Of a DNA stretch of 64,000 nucleotides, positions 24,321-32,694 are shown in pieces (the first letter of the stretch is position 1; every line of letters starts with the position of its first letter). Source of the DNA: an uncultured Oscillospiraceae bacterium (GTDB lineage: Bacteria; Bacillota; Clostridia; Oscillospirales; Oscillospiraceae); NCBI GenBank assembly GCA_910585815.1, contig CAJUFJ010000007.1, forward strand, positions 1 through 64,000. The letters are read 5' to 3'. The position numbers and the translations under genes are program-made. Below the pieces are notes generated by a model that saw nothing but the letters and a program-made list of their open reading frames with translations, had not been told where the DNA came from and did no database searches.

Positions 24321-24830
24321 TCAGCAGGCGGGCGCCAGCGGGCGCACTCCAAGCCGCTCCCGCAGCCTAGAGGGCCGGCAGACCCGGGACATCTCCAGCC
24401 CGGCGCAGACCGTGTCCACCAGGTCCACCATCCAGGCCTCCAGCGACCGGGGCAGCGCGCCGCCCAGGGGCCACATGTGGGAGAGGATGATGTTCTGCTC
24501 CTTGTCGGAGAGGGGGGTGAGGGCGGCGGCGTTCCGGGCGGCGAACCGGGGGTGGTCGAAGCACTGGTTACCCGGGTGGGCCGATTTGTCCCTGGAGTCG
24601 TAGAGGTACAGGTCGTGAAGCAGGGCGCCCCGGACGGCAGCGTGCACATCCATGCGGAGCAGCCGGGCCACCCGGTAGGTGCTGAAGGCCACGAACAGGG
24701 AGTGGTCCAGGGTAGTTACCGGCCCGTGGTGCTTCCACCGGCCCATCATCCGCACCGGCTCGGAGTCCAGCAGTTCCCTGGTCAGCTCCACAAACTCCCG
24801 CTCCCGCAGCTTACGGCTTAAACGGCTCAT
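24321..24830 (-). CDS. HD-domain phosphohydrolase
   Basis: 169-aa HD protein with metal ligands visible as DHSLFVAF (His) and GALLHDLYLYD (His-Asp), and a later HMWPLGG. Related to small HD hydrolases of unknown substrate, common in Clostridia. Has its own promoter (24890-24918) and terminator, so it is monocistronic. Substrate cannot be inferred. Confidence 0.85.
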   Translation of the reverse strand: MSRLSRKLREREFVELTRELLDSEPVRMMGRWKHHGPVTTLDHSLFVAFSTYRVARLLRMDVHAAVRGALLHDLYLYDSRDKSAHPGNQCFDHPRFAARNAAALTPLSDKEQNIILSHMWPLGGALPRSLEAWMVDLVDTVCAGLEMSRVCRPSRLRERLGVRPLAPAC

Positions 24831-24889
24831 TGGAATCAGTCCTTTCGTCGTAATCGCAGGGTGTCCCCCGCGCAGTTGATTCTGACCCC

Positions 24890-24918
24890 ATCATACACTA
24901 TCTTCGCACCGTTGTCAT
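24890..24918 (-). promoter_or_regulatory. Promoter of the HD hydrolase gene
   Basis: Minus strand: ATGACA (24918-24913), 17-bp spacer, TATGAT (24895-24890). Confidence 0.65.
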
Positions 24919-24937
24919 CTGAGAATTTTTTACAATT

Positions 24938-26185
24938 TTACCGGGTCTGCCCCGCTCCTTTTATCACAAATTTGAAGGAACACAGCTCTCCCAGGCCCAA
25001 AGGGCCCCTTGCGTGCAACTTTTGGGTGGAAATCCCCATTTCGCAGCCCAGGCCGAATTCCCCGCCGTCGGTGAAGCGGGTGGAGGCGTTCCAGTAGACG
25101 GCGGCGCTGTCCACCCGTGCCAGGAAGGCGTGGGCCGCCCTCTCGTCGCCGGTGACAATGGCCTCGGAGTGGCCGGTGGAGTGGGCGGCGATGTGGCCCA
25201 CGGCCTCCTCCAGGCTGTCCACCACCCTAAGGGCCAGGATGTAGTCCAGAAATTCGGTGTCAAAGTCGGCGGGCCCGGCGGGGGTGCCGTCGATGATCTT
25301 GGCCGCTTCCGGGTCCAGCCGCAGCTGGACCGGGTGGCCGAAGCGGTTGTGCTCCAGCCGCTCCTTCAGCTTGGGCAGAAACTCCCCGGCCACGTCCCGG
25401 TGAACCAGGCAGACCTCGGCGGCGTTGCACACGCTGGGCCGGGAGCACTTGGCGTTCTCGAGGATGTCCAGGGCCATGTCCTGATCGGCCCACCTGTCCA
25501 CATAGACGTGGCAGATGCCGGTGCCTGTCTCCAGCACGGGGACGGCGGCGTTGTCCACGCAGGCCCGGATCAGCCCCGCGCCCCCCCGGGGGATGAGCAG
25601 GTCCACCAGCCCCCGGGCGGCCATCAGCTCGTTGGCGGAGGCCCGGGAGGTGTCCACCACCAGCTGGAGGGCGTCGGGGGACAGGCCGGCGGTGGAAAGC
25701 CCCTCCTTCAAAGCGGCCACAATGGCGGCGGCGGAGCGGTGGGCCTCCTTGCCCCCCCGCAGCACGCAGGCGGAGCCCGCTTTCAGGGCCAGGGCGGCGG
25801 CGTCGCTGGTGACGTTGGGCCGGGACTCGTAAATAATGGCGATTACCCCCATGGGGACGGCGGTCTTCTCGATGACCAGCCCGTTGGGCCGCTCCACCCG
25901 GCTGAGGACCGCCCCCACCGGGTCGGGCAGCTCCGCCACCTCCCGCAGGCCGGCGGCCATGCCGGCAATTCGGTCGGGACTGAGGGCCAGCCGGTCCAGC
26001 ATTACCTCGGAGATGGTCCCCCGGGCCGCCTCCAGGTCCAGGGCGTTGGCGGCCAGGATGTCGTCACAGCGGGCCTCCAGCGCGTCGGCCATGGCCAGCA
26101 GGGCCCGGTTTTTGGTTGCCGTGTCCGCCGCCGCCATATCCCACTTGGCCGCCCGGGCTTTTTGGAGCAGTTCCTGTGTTGTCAT
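24938..26185 (-). CDS. proA: Glutamate-5-semialdehyde dehydrogenase (gamma-glutamyl phosphate reductase)
   Basis: 415-aa ProA, second step of proline synthesis: NADPH reduction of gamma-glutamyl phosphate. The catalytic cysteine is in SVCNAAEVC, and the family segments VIYESRPNVTSDAA, LRGGKEAHRSA and IPRGGAGLIR are intact. GAGGTGA precedes the ATG. proB and proC lie 2.5-4 kb to the right on the same strand; a LysE/LysR pair and a PARG-like gene separate them. A family A repeat lies just upstream. Confidence 0.97.
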   Translation of the reverse strand: MTTQELLQKARAAKWDMAAADTATKNRALLAMADALEARCDDILAANALDLEAARGTISEVMLDRLALSPDRIAGMAAGLREVAELPDPVGAVLSRVERPNGLVIEKTAVPMGVIAIIYESRPNVTSDAAALALKAGSACVLRGGKEAHRSAAAIVAALKEGLSTAGLSPDALQLVVDTSRASANELMAARGLVDLLIPRGGAGLIRACVDNAAVPVLETGTGICHVYVDRWADQDMALDILENAKCSRPSVCNAAEVCLVHRDVAGEFLPKLKERLEHNRFGHPVQLRLDPEAAKIIDGTPAGPADFDTEFLDYILALRVVDSLEEAVGHIAAHSTGHSEAIVTGDERAAHAFLARVDSAAVYWNASTRFTDGGEFGLGCEMGISTQKLHARGPLGLGELCSFKFVIKGAGQTR

Positions 26186-26205
26186 ATTCTGTCACCTCAA
26201 ATTTT

Positions 26206-26273
26206 TGTAGGGGCGGCCTGTGGCCGCCCGTATGTGTTCCGGCTTCTGCGGGCGGCCAAAGGCCGCCCCTACA
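26206..26273. repeat. Family A palindromic repeat, copy 4
   Basis: TGTAGGGGCGGCCTGTGGCC ... GGCCAAAGGCCGCCCCTACA, nearly the same sequence as copy 1 with a different centre. Lies between lysE and proA. Confidence 0.9.
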
Positions 26274-26280
26274 TGCCCCA

Positions 26281-26874
26281 TCAGTGGGGCCACACCAGGC
26301 TCACCGCGCACAGAGCCAGGGACAGGGCCATTGCCACGTCCACCGTCCGGCGGTGGCGGGCAAAGAGCTTTTGCAGCGACGCCCCGGCGAACAGCCACAC
26401 CAGATTGCACATCGGCCCGGTGAAGGGGAGGAACAGCCCCACCGCCAGCAGGGCCCAGATTGAGCTGTTGTAGGGCAGCACGTAGCCGCTCAGGGCGGCG
26501 ATGCAGAAGATGATTACCTTCACATTGGTCAGGTTGACCAGCAGCCCCGTGAGGAAGGTGGGGGCCGCCGGGTCCCGGTCCGGGTCGGCTCCGCCGGGGC
26601 GCAGCATGTGCCAGGCCATCCACAGCAGGTAGGCCGCTCCCACCCAGGACAGCGCCCCCACATACCGGTCCAGGGCCGCCCCCAGCAGCCAGGTCACGGC
26701 CACCGCCCCCATGGAATCCAGAAAGAAGCCGCAGAACAGCCCTCTCCACTGTCGCAAGGCGGGCCCTCTCCCATACCGCAGGGCTGCCCCCAGGGAACAG
26801 AGGTTGGCGGGTCCGGGGGTGATGGCCCCCACAAAGCAGTAGATCAAAAAGCTGGGAATCAGTGAAACCGGCAT
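26281..26874 (-). CDS. LysE/RhtB family amino-acid exporter
   Basis: 197-aa membrane protein with about six helices and the LysE/RhtB opening (YCFVGAITPGPANLCSLG). Exports amino acids or similar metabolites. The ATG at 26874 is used; a GTG at 26883 with AAGGA 7 nt upstream is a valid alternative. Divergent from a LysR regulator, the classic exporter/regulator arrangement. Its place among the proline genes makes a proline-related substrate conceivable but unproven. Confidence 0.88.
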   Translation of the reverse strand: MPVSLIPSFLIYCFVGAITPGPANLCSLGAALRYGRGPALRQWRGLFCGFFLDSMGAVAVTWLLGAALDRYVGALSWVGAAYLLWMAWHMLRPGGADPDRDPAAPTFLTGLLVNLTNVKVIIFCIAALSGYVLPYNSSIWALLAVGLFLPFTGPMCNLVWLFAGASLQKLFARHRRTVDVAMALSLALCAVSLVWPH

Positions 26875-26921
26875 GGCTGCCACCGTCCTTTCCTTGGCAG
26901 CCCTATCCTACCAGAAAAAAT

Positions 26922-26942
26922 AACATTTGAAAAGCGAATGTT
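26922..26942. promoter_or_regulatory. Candidate LysR operator
   Basis: Inverted repeat AACATT / AATGTT (26922-26927, 26937-26942) spaced by 9 bp, of the T-N11-A class bound by LysR regulators. It covers the -35 of the lysR promoter, consistent with autoregulation. Confidence 0.6.
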
Positions 26943-26955
26943 TTTAAAGTATAGT
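26927..26955 (+). promoter_or_regulatory. Promoter of the lysR-type gene
   Basis: TTGAAA (26927-26932), 17-bp spacer, TATAGT (26950-26955), 32 bp before the ATG. Confidence 0.7.
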
Positions 26956-26986
26956 ATTGATATAGTCAATGATTGGAGGAATCCCC

Positions 26987-27865
26987 ATGGAGCTGAAAAA
27001 TCTGCGCACCCTGCTGGCCGTGGTGGACCAGGGCAGCTACCAGAGGGCAGCGGAGCACCTGGGCTACACTCAGTCCACCATCACCGTGCAGATCCAGCAG
27101 CTGGAGGAGGAGCTGGGAGTCCCCCTCTTTCAGCGGGCGGGCCGGCGGATGGTCCTCACCCCGGTGGGGGAGCAGGCCCTGGCCCAGGCCCGGGAGCTGC
27201 TGCTGGCCGCCGACCGGCTCTCTCAGCTGGGCCAGGCGGGGCGGGAGCCCCTGGGCACCCTGCGGGTGGACATGGCCGAGACCCTGCTGTGCTACCGGAT
27301 GCAGCCGGTGATTCAGCAATTCCGCCGGCTGGCCCCCCAGGTCCGGCTTATCATCCGCAGCCGCAACTGCCTGCGCATCCCGGAAAATGTCCACACCGGG
27401 GCCTGCGACCTGGGGGTGGGCTACGACATGGACTGGAACCGGGAGACGCTGGAGGTGGAGTCTATGGGCCGCTACCCCATCGTCCTGCTGGCCTCGCCGG
27501 AGTTTGCCCACCCCGACTTCGTCACCCCCGGCCAGCGCAAGCCGGTTTCCCTTATCACCGACGAGCCGGACAGCCTTTTCCGCCGGAATCTGGAGGACTA
27601 CCTCCGCCGCCGGAGCATCACTCTGGACGCCACCCTGGAGCTGTGGAGCATTGAGACCATCAAGCGGTGTGCCATGTCCAACCTGGGCTTTACCTACCTG
27701 CCCCGGTTCGCCGCCCGGGAGGAGCTGGCCGACGGACGTCTGGTGGAGCTGGAGGCCCCCATCTCCGGGGTCCCGGCCCCCACCCTGTGCGCCCGGCGGA
27801 AAAACCGCTGGGTCACCCCGGCCATGGAGCTGTTTATGAATCTGCTCCGGGAGAGCATCTCCTAG
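26987..27865 (+). CDS. LysR family transcriptional regulator
   Basis: 292 aa: N-terminal winged helix (ELKNLRTLLAVVDQGSYQRA, then LGYTQSTITVQIQQLEEELG) and a C-terminal substrate-binding domain (IRSRNCLRIPENVHTGACDLGVGYD). The ATG at 26987 is chosen because GGAGGA lies 6 nt upstream. It probably controls the divergent LysE exporter. Its stop overlaps the stop of the convergent PARG-like gene by a few bases. Confidence 0.93.
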   Translation: MELKNLRTLLAVVDQGSYQRAAEHLGYTQSTITVQIQQLEEELGVPLFQRAGRRMVLTPVGEQALAQARELLLAADRLSQLGQAGREPLGTLRVDMAETLLCYRMQPVIQQFRRLAPQVRLIIRSRNCLRIPENVHTGACDLGVGYDMDWNRETLEVESMGRYPIVLLASPEFAHPDFVTPGQRKPVSLITDEPDSLFRRNLEDYLRRRSITLDATLELWSIETIKRCAMSNLGFTYLPRFAAREELADGRLVELEAPISGVPAPTLCARRKNRWVTPAMELFMNLLRESIS

Positions 27866-28686
27866 CCGAACCGCCGGCGGAAGGGGGCGATGTTGCCGTC
27901 CCGGCCGGGCCGCTCCAGAATGGAGAAGGTCACCGTCTCAAAGAGCCGGCCCCAGCCCTCCCCCTCCAGCAGCTCCTGCCAGAAGCGGGCCACGTCCTCC
28001 GGGTCGTTGCGGAACACGCCGCAGCCGTAGGCCCCCAGCACCAGCCGGGTGCAGCCCCACTTGGCGAACAGGGCCAGAATTTTCCCCATCCGGCCTTTCA
28101 TGACCTCCCTGGCCCGGTCCTCGCTGTCCCCATTGCGGATCACGATGCCCATGTTGACGGCGGGGGCGGTGATTACGGGGCAGGTGACAGCGCCTGCGGT
28201 CAGGGCGTAGTCCGCGGTGCGGAAAAAGGTCACGTCGCCAATCAGCATGGTGTCGGTATACACCGGGTCCCGGTTGACCCGGTTGATCTCATAGTACCGG
28301 GGCCCCTGGCCGGTGGTCTGGGTGTGGTAGAGGTTGGAGCAGAAGGCCAGACACTCCTCCTGGGCCACCGAGCCGTTGAGAAAGCCGCCCCCGGGATTTT
28401 TGGCGGAGGCGAAATTAAGCACCCCGATTTTGGGGCAGAGGACCTCCCCGCCGGCCAGACGGAAAATGGCGTCTACCGTCCCCTCCCCCCGGACCTCAAT
28501 GGCGGCGGAGGGACCCTCTGCCGGGCGCGCGGTCTCCCGGACCAGGGAGTCCAGGTCCTGGGCGGTCCACAGCTCCGTGGGCCGGGCGGCGTCAAAGAGA
28601 ATCACCTGGCCGTCCAGCGTATATCGGCCCGCCCGGCTGATCTCCACCGTCTCCTGAGCCAGGGCCTGAAGCTGTTCCCTGCTCAT
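27862..28686 (-). CDS. TIGR02452 family protein (microbial PARG-like macrodomain)
   Basis: 274 aa with the bacterial poly(ADP-ribose) glycohydrolase signature: NFASAKNPGGGFLNGSVAQEE-type segment (GGG, then QEE, residues about 91-111) and GAYGCGVFRNDP near the C-terminus. Such proteins bind or hydrolyse ADP-ribose derivatives. The ATG overlaps the proB stop (ATGA), so it is translated with proB, an unexpected partner. No ADP-ribosyltransferase is visible nearby; the physiological substrate is unknown. Confidence 0.88.
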   Translation of the reverse strand: MSREQLQALAQETVEISRAGRYTLDGQVILFDAARPTELWTAQDLDSLVRETARPAEGPSAAIEVRGEGTVDAIFRLAGGEVLCPKIGVLNFASAKNPGGGFLNGSVAQEECLAFCSNLYHTQTTGQGPRYYEINRVNRDPVYTDTMLIGDVTFFRTADYALTAGAVTCPVITAPAVNMGIVIRNGDSEDRAREVMKGRMGKILALFAKWGCTRLVLGAYGCGVFRNDPEDVARFWQELLEGEGWGRLFETVTFSILERPGRDGNIAPFRRRFG

Positions 28687-29453
28687 ACCCGCACCCCCAG
28701 GAAGCGGGTGCCCACCGCCTTGCCCTCAGCGATGTCGTAGAGCCGCTCGGGGTGTTCCCCGTTGGTAATCACCATGTCGCAGCCGGCGGCGGTGACCATC
28801 TTGGCCGCCCGGAGCTTGGTCTCCATGCCGCCGGTGGCCAGCTCGCTGCCCTTGCCCCCGGCCAGGGCCTCGATCTCGGGGGTGACGGCCTCCACGGTGG
28901 GAATCAGCTTGGCGGTGGGGTCCTTCCGGGGGTCGGCGGTGTACAGCCCCTCGATGTCGCTGAGGAGGACCAGCAGGTCGGCCCCCACCGAACAGGCCAC
29001 AATGGCCCCCAGGGTGTCGTTGTCCCCCACCTTGATCTCGGCGGTGGCCACCGTGTCGTTCTCGTTGATGACAGGCAGGGCCCCCAGTTCCAGCAGCCGG
29101 GCCATGGTGTTTTCAAAGTTCTGCCGCCGGTCGGTATGGTCGATATCCTCGCTGGTCAGCAGAATCTGGGCCACCGTGTGGTTGTACTGGGAAAACAGCT
29201 TGTCATAGGTGTACATCAGCTCGCACTGGCCCACGGCGGCGGCAGCCTGCTTGGTGGGCATGTCGGAGGGCCTGCCGGGCAGGTTCAGCTTGCCCACCCC
29301 CATGCCGATGGCCCCGGAGGACACCAGAATCATCTCGTGCCCCGCGTTTTTCAGGTCGGACAGCACCTTCACCAGCTCCTCCACATGGCGGATGTTCAGC
29401 CGCCCGGTGGCATGGGCCAGGGTGGAGGTGCCTACTTTTACTACGATACGCAT
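28683..29453 (-). CDS. proB: Glutamate 5-kinase (short form without PUA domain)
   Basis: 256-aa amino-acid kinase, first step of proline synthesis. Motifs: VVKVGTSTLAH, VSSGAIGMGVGKL, INENDTVATAEIKVGDNDTL and ELATGGMETKLRAA. The C-terminal PUA domain found in the roughly 370-aa E. coli enzyme is absent, as in many Clostridia; feedback control may differ. Start 29453 has AAGGAG 10 nt upstream. A PARG-like gene follows with a 4-bp overlap. Confidence 0.95.
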   Translation of the reverse strand: MRIVVKVGTSTLAHATGRLNIRHVEELVKVLSDLKNAGHEMILVSSGAIGMGVGKLNLPGRPSDMPTKQAAAAVGQCELMYTYDKLFSQYNHTVAQILLTSEDIDHTDRRQNFENTMARLLELGALPVINENDTVATAEIKVGDNDTLGAIVACSVGADLLVLLSDIEGLYTADPRKDPTAKLIPTVEAVTPEIEALAGGKGSELATGGMETKLRAAKMVTAAGCDMVITNGEHPERLYDIAEGKAVGTRFLGVRV

Positions 29454-29498
29454 GGTTATATTCTCCTTTAATATTACGGTTTTGATTGCGTTTCGTCC

Positions 29499-29576
29499 TG
29501 TAGGGCAAGGGCTCTGCCCTTGCCTGAACAGGTTTCCATATCCGTGACGAGGCAAGGGCAGAGCCCTTGCCCTACA
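29499..29576. repeat. Family A palindromic repeat, copy 5
   Basis: TGTAGGGCAAGGGCTCTGCC ... GGCAGAGCCCTTGCCCTACA, a long inverted repeat with the family ends but an inner sequence unrelated to copies 1 and 4. Lies between proC and proB. Confidence 0.9.
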
Positions 29577-29586
29577 TTATGTAACT

Positions 29587-30390
29587 TTACCGCAGCTTCA
29601 CCGTCTTCTCATAGGCGGCGATGACCGCCTCCATGGCGGCGGACCGGAAGCCGCTCCGCTCCAGGGCCCGGATGCCCTGGATGGTGGTGCCCCCGGGGGA
29701 GCAGACGGCGTCCTTCAGTGCGCCGGGGTGTTTGCCGCTCTCCAGCACCATCCGGGCCGCCCCAATGGCCATCTGTGCGGCGTAGGACATGGCCTTGTCC
29801 CGGGGCAGGCCGCAGGCCACCCCGCCGTCGGCCAGAGCTTCAATAAACAGGTAGGCAAAGGCGGGGCCGCAGCCGGATACGGCGCTGGCCGCGTCAATAA
29901 ACCCCTCGGGCACCGGGTCCACCAGCCCGGCAGGGGCGATCAAAGCGGCGAAGCTGTCCAGCTCGTCCATGGTCACCCCCTGGCCGCAGTACTGCACCAC
30001 TCCGGCCCCGATGGCGGCGGGGGTGTTGGGCATCATGCGGATTACGGGGCAGTCCATGTCCAGAATGTCCTGGATGCGCTCGCAGGTCAGGCTGGCGGCC
30101 ATGGTCACCAGCACAAAACGGTCCTCCCGCCCCCGCAGGATGCGCTCCAGAGGGTCCAGCACCAGTTCCATCATCTGGGGCTTTACCCCCAGGAAGATAA
30201 GCTGCGCGGTGCGGGCCACCTCCTCGTTGGTGGACAGGACCGCGCCGGGCAGCTCGGCCGCCAGGGTCTCCGCCTTGGCGGGGGTGCGGTTGGACAGCAG
30301 GATGGTCTCGGCCAGCCCGCTCCGGGCCGCAGCCCGGGCCACGGCGGAGCCCATGTTTCCGGTGCCGATAAAGCCGATGGTTTGATACAT
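29587..30390 (-). CDS. proC: Pyrroline-5-carboxylate reductase
   Basis: 267-aa NAD(P)H-dependent enzyme finishing proline synthesis. N-terminal Rossmann motif GFIGTGNMGSA, the MMPNTPAAIGAG segment, the SGCGPAFAYLF signature and a C-terminal dimerisation part with SPGGTTIQGI. AAGGAGG precedes the ATG. First of the proC-proB-PARG gene run. Confidence 0.97.
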   Translation of the reverse strand: MYQTIGFIGTGNMGSAVARAAARSGLAETILLSNRTPAKAETLAAELPGAVLSTNEEVARTAQLIFLGVKPQMMELVLDPLERILRGREDRFVLVTMAASLTCERIQDILDMDCPVIRMMPNTPAAIGAGVVQYCGQGVTMDELDSFAALIAPAGLVDPVPEGFIDAASAVSGCGPAFAYLFIEALADGGVACGLPRDKAMSYAAQMAIGAARMVLESGKHPGALKDAVCSPGGTTIQGIRALERSGFRSAAMEAVIAAYEKTVKLR

Positions 30391-30413
30391 AATTGGTTCC
30401 TCCTTGTTGAGCG

Positions 30414-30442
30414 AAAATGCCCCGGTTTTACCGGGGCATTTT
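30414..30442. terminator. Bidirectional terminator
   Basis: AAAATGCCCCGG / CCGGGGCATTTT stem, just after the stop of the membrane dCTP-deaminase-fold gene (minus strand) and just before proC. Confidence 0.88.
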
Positions 30443-30449
30443 CTGGTAT

Positions 30450-31241
30450 TTAATGACATAAGAGAGGCAGGAAGAAAACGGCAGCCGCCGCTCCGAAGGA
30501 AAGTACAGAGGCCGCCCACAGCGCCCACTGTTTTTTCGCAAAGCTGATGGCTCCATTAAGCAGTGCCGCCAAAAAACTGATGCATCCCAGCGTGACAAAA
30601 TTATAAATCAGAAACCGACTGGCGTCCGCATTGGCGGAGAGCAGGGATATATTGGTGGTCAAAAAGCTGAAAAGGGCGACAAACACCGTTAGAATCACCA
30701 GGACATTGGCGTAAATTGACCGCTCCAGATCCTTTAAATTTTCTGTTTTCTTTTCAATCTCTCTGATCTCATGCTGGTAAATATCTTTATACTTTCCCAG
30801 GCCGGAGTAATCCATCTCATCTGAAAACGCGCCGGCATAGGGGGTCTCCACATGGCTGGCCAGCATTTCAAACAGGATGGTGACGTATTTTCCGTCCTTT
30901 TGAAGGTCAATCTCATTCCCTGACACATTTGTAACCCGGAAGAACACCTTGGTATGGTGCCCCGGCTGGTACACGGGAGCATCCATGGAAAGTCCCTGAC
31001 GCAATCTGCTGTTCTTTAAAACAATCCTGCCCAGCATATTATCCGGCAGACAAATATTTTCCTGTGTTGCGACAAAAGCCGACTCCCCATGCTTCAAGCT
31101 GATGTGGGAAAGCTTCTTGTTTTCCGAGACAAAATATTCCGCTCTCAGGTCGTATCCAATATTTGTAATACAGCTCGGGTCGTAATGTTCCAGCAGCCCA
31201 TTACCAGCCTGTACCGCTATCTGATGGTCTGTAAGTACCAT
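30450..31241 (-). CDS. dCTP deaminase/dUTPase-fold domain fused to three membrane segments
   Basis: 263 aa. Residues 20-130 resemble dCTP deaminase/dUTPase: YDLRAEYFV, VATQENICLPDNM, KNSRLRQGL (family GRSSLARLG) and PVYQPGHHTKVFFRVTN, where the family's catalytic LE pair is replaced, so catalysis is doubtful. Residues 150-175 form a charged helix, then membrane segments at about 179-200, 210-232 and 239-261. It has its own strong promoter and terminator and is much more AT-rich than its neighbours, suggesting transfer. A nucleotide-binding sensor coupled to a membrane effector is one reading; function unknown. Confidence 0.75.
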   Translation of the reverse strand: MVLTDHQIAVQAGNGLLEHYDPSCITNIGYDLRAEYFVSENKKLSHISLKHGESAFVATQENICLPDNMLGRIVLKNSRLRQGLSMDAPVYQPGHHTKVFFRVTNVSGNEIDLQKDGKYVTILFEMLASHVETPYAGAFSDEMDYSGLGKYKDIYQHEIREIEKKTENLKDLERSIYANVLVILTVFVALFSFLTTNISLLSANADASRFLIYNFVTLGCISFLAALLNGAISFAKKQWALWAASVLSFGAAAAVFFLPLLCH

Positions 31242-31271
31242 ATACTCTCCCCCTCACTGATGATACAGTTA

Positions 31272-31300
31272 ATTATAATCGTTACAAGCTATTTTGTAAA
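31272..31300 (-). promoter_or_regulatory. Promoter of the membrane dCTP-deaminase-fold gene
   Basis: Minus strand: TTTACA (31300-31295), 17-bp spacer, TATAAT (31277-31272), 30 bp before the ATG. Confidence 0.8.
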
Positions 31301-31348
31301 CCTTTTTCTTGTTTTTGGATGAATATAAAAATCTTAATCAATTCTTAA

Positions 31349-31377
31349 TTGTATTTCCCCCGCAGCTGTTATATACT
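31349..31377 (+). promoter_or_regulatory. Promoter of the gntR-ABC operon
   Basis: TTGTAT (31349-31354), 17-bp spacer, TATACT (31372-31377). Confidence 0.75.
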
Positions 31378-31381
31378 GACC

Positions 31382-31400
31382 GTACTAATACAGTTAGTAC
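31382..31400. promoter_or_regulatory. YtrA-type GntR operator
   Basis: Perfect inverted repeat GTACTAA / TTAGTAC with a 5-bp centre, covering the expected transcription start. Operators of this shape are typical of YtrA-subfamily repressors that control their own ABC operons. Confidence 0.75.
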
Positions 31401-31424
31401 AGTATCCGGAAAGGAGGAGCTGTG

Positions 31425-31799
31425 ATGTTGAATTTAGACTACCGGGACGCCCGGCCCATTTATGAGCAGGTGAAGGACGGTCTGCGGCGGCTGATGGTCA
31501 CAGGGGTGATACAGGAGGGGGAGAAGCTCCCCTCGGTGCGCACCATGGCCGGGTCGCTGGCCATCAACCCCAACACCATCCAGCGGGCCTACGAGGCCCT
31601 GGAGTCGGAGGGCTATGTCTACTCGGTGCCCGGGAAGGGCTCCTTCGCCGCCCCCAACACCGGGGTGGACGAGGGGCGCAAGCATGACCTGCTGCACACC
31701 TTCGACCAGACGGCGGGGGAGCTGCTGTTCCTGGGGGTAAGCGGCGAGGAGCTTTGGGCCCGCGTCCGGGCGCTGGAAGGGGGAGAAACGAATGATTAA
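31425..31799 (+). CDS. GntR family regulator, YtrA subfamily
   Basis: 124 aa: N-terminal winged helix (LPSVRTMAGSLAINPNTIQRAYEALESEGY) followed by the short C-terminal dimerisation tail of YtrA-type repressors. ATG 31425 has AGGAGG 7 nt upstream. Its end overlaps the ABC ATPase start by 8 bp, and a palindromic operator lies in the promoter, so it likely represses the operon until cell-envelope stress or another signal is sensed. Confidence 0.92.
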   Translation: MLNLDYRDARPIYEQVKDGLRRLMVTGVIQEGEKLPSVRTMAGSLAINPNTIQRAYEALESEGYVYSVPGKGSFAAPNTGVDEGRKHDLLHTFDQTAGELLFLGVSGEELWARVRALEGGETND

Positions 31800-32694
31800 G
31801 GTAATCAATGTGGTAAAGACCTTCGACGGCTTTCGCGCCCTGGACGGTCTCACTATGACAGCGGAGAAGGGCTCCATCTACGGGCTGGTGGGCCCCAACG
31901 GGGCGGGCAAATCCACCATTCTGCGGCACATCATGGGCATTTACCGGCCCGACTCCGGGTCGGTGCTGGTGGACGGCGATCAGGTCTACGAAAATCCGGC
32001 GGTAAAGGCCAGGATCGCCGCCATCCCCGACGAGCTGTACTACTTTAACTCCGCCTCCACCCGGGACATGATGCGCTTTTACCGGGGGATGTACCCAAAT
32101 TTCGACGCAAAGCGGTACGAGGCCCTGGCCGAGGCCTTCCCGGAGGTGGATGAAAAGCTGCCCATCCGGCGGCTGTCCAAGGGGATGCAGAAGCAGAGTG
32201 CCTTCCGGCTGGCCCTGTGCTGCAATCCGGATGTACTGGTCCTTGATGAGCCAGTGGACGGCCTGGACCCGGTGATGCGGCGGCAGGTGTGGTCCCTGCT
32301 CATGGGGGACGTGGCCCAGCGGGGGACCACCGTGCTGGTCAGCTCCCACAACCTGCGGGAGCTGGAGGACGTGTGCGACCATGTGGGCATCCTCAGCCAC
32401 GGCAAGGTGCTGCTGGAGCGGTCCCTCACCGATTTGCAGGACAACGTAGTGAAGCTTCAAATCGCCTTTGCCGACGGTAAGCTGCCCGAGCTGCCCAAGG
32501 ATTTGAACGTGCTCCACACCTCCCAGATCGGGCGGGTGTTCACCCTCATCGTCCGGGGCAGTCCGGCGGAGATCAAGACCCGCATGGCGGGCTTCGCCCC
32601 CATTTTGATGGAGGCCCTGCCCCTGACACTGGAGGAAATCTTTATCTATGAACTGGGAGGTGAGGACTATGCGGTCCGCGACATCGTACTTTAA
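31792..32694 (+). CDS. ABC transporter ATP-binding protein
   Basis: 300-aa ATPase: Walker A GPNGAGKST, signature LSKGMQKQSAF, Walker B DVLVLDEPVDGLDP and switch His in SSHNLRELED. Residues about 220-300 are a C-terminal extension common in ABC-2 exporters regulated by YtrA repressors. Its end overlaps the permease start by 26 bp. Confidence 0.94.
   Translation: MIKVINVVKTFDGFRALDGLTMTAEKGSIYGLVGPNGAGKSTILRHIMGIYRPDSGSVLVDGDQVYENPAVKARIAAIPDELYYFNSASTRDMMRFYRGMYPNFDAKRYEALAEAFPEVDEKLPIRRLSKGMQKQSAFRLALCCNPDVLVLDEPVDGLDPVMRRQVWSLLMGDVAQRGTTVLVSSHNLRELEDVCDHVGILSHGKVLLERSLTDLQDNVVKLQIAFADGKLPELPKDLNVLHTSQIGRVFTLIVRGSPAEIKTRMAGFAPILMEALPLTLEEIFIYELGGEDYAVRDIVL

Noticed and set aside
28683..29453. 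proB truncated at the 3' end
   Set aside because: All kinase motifs are present and short ProB without PUA is common in Clostridia; the stop is coupled to the next gene.
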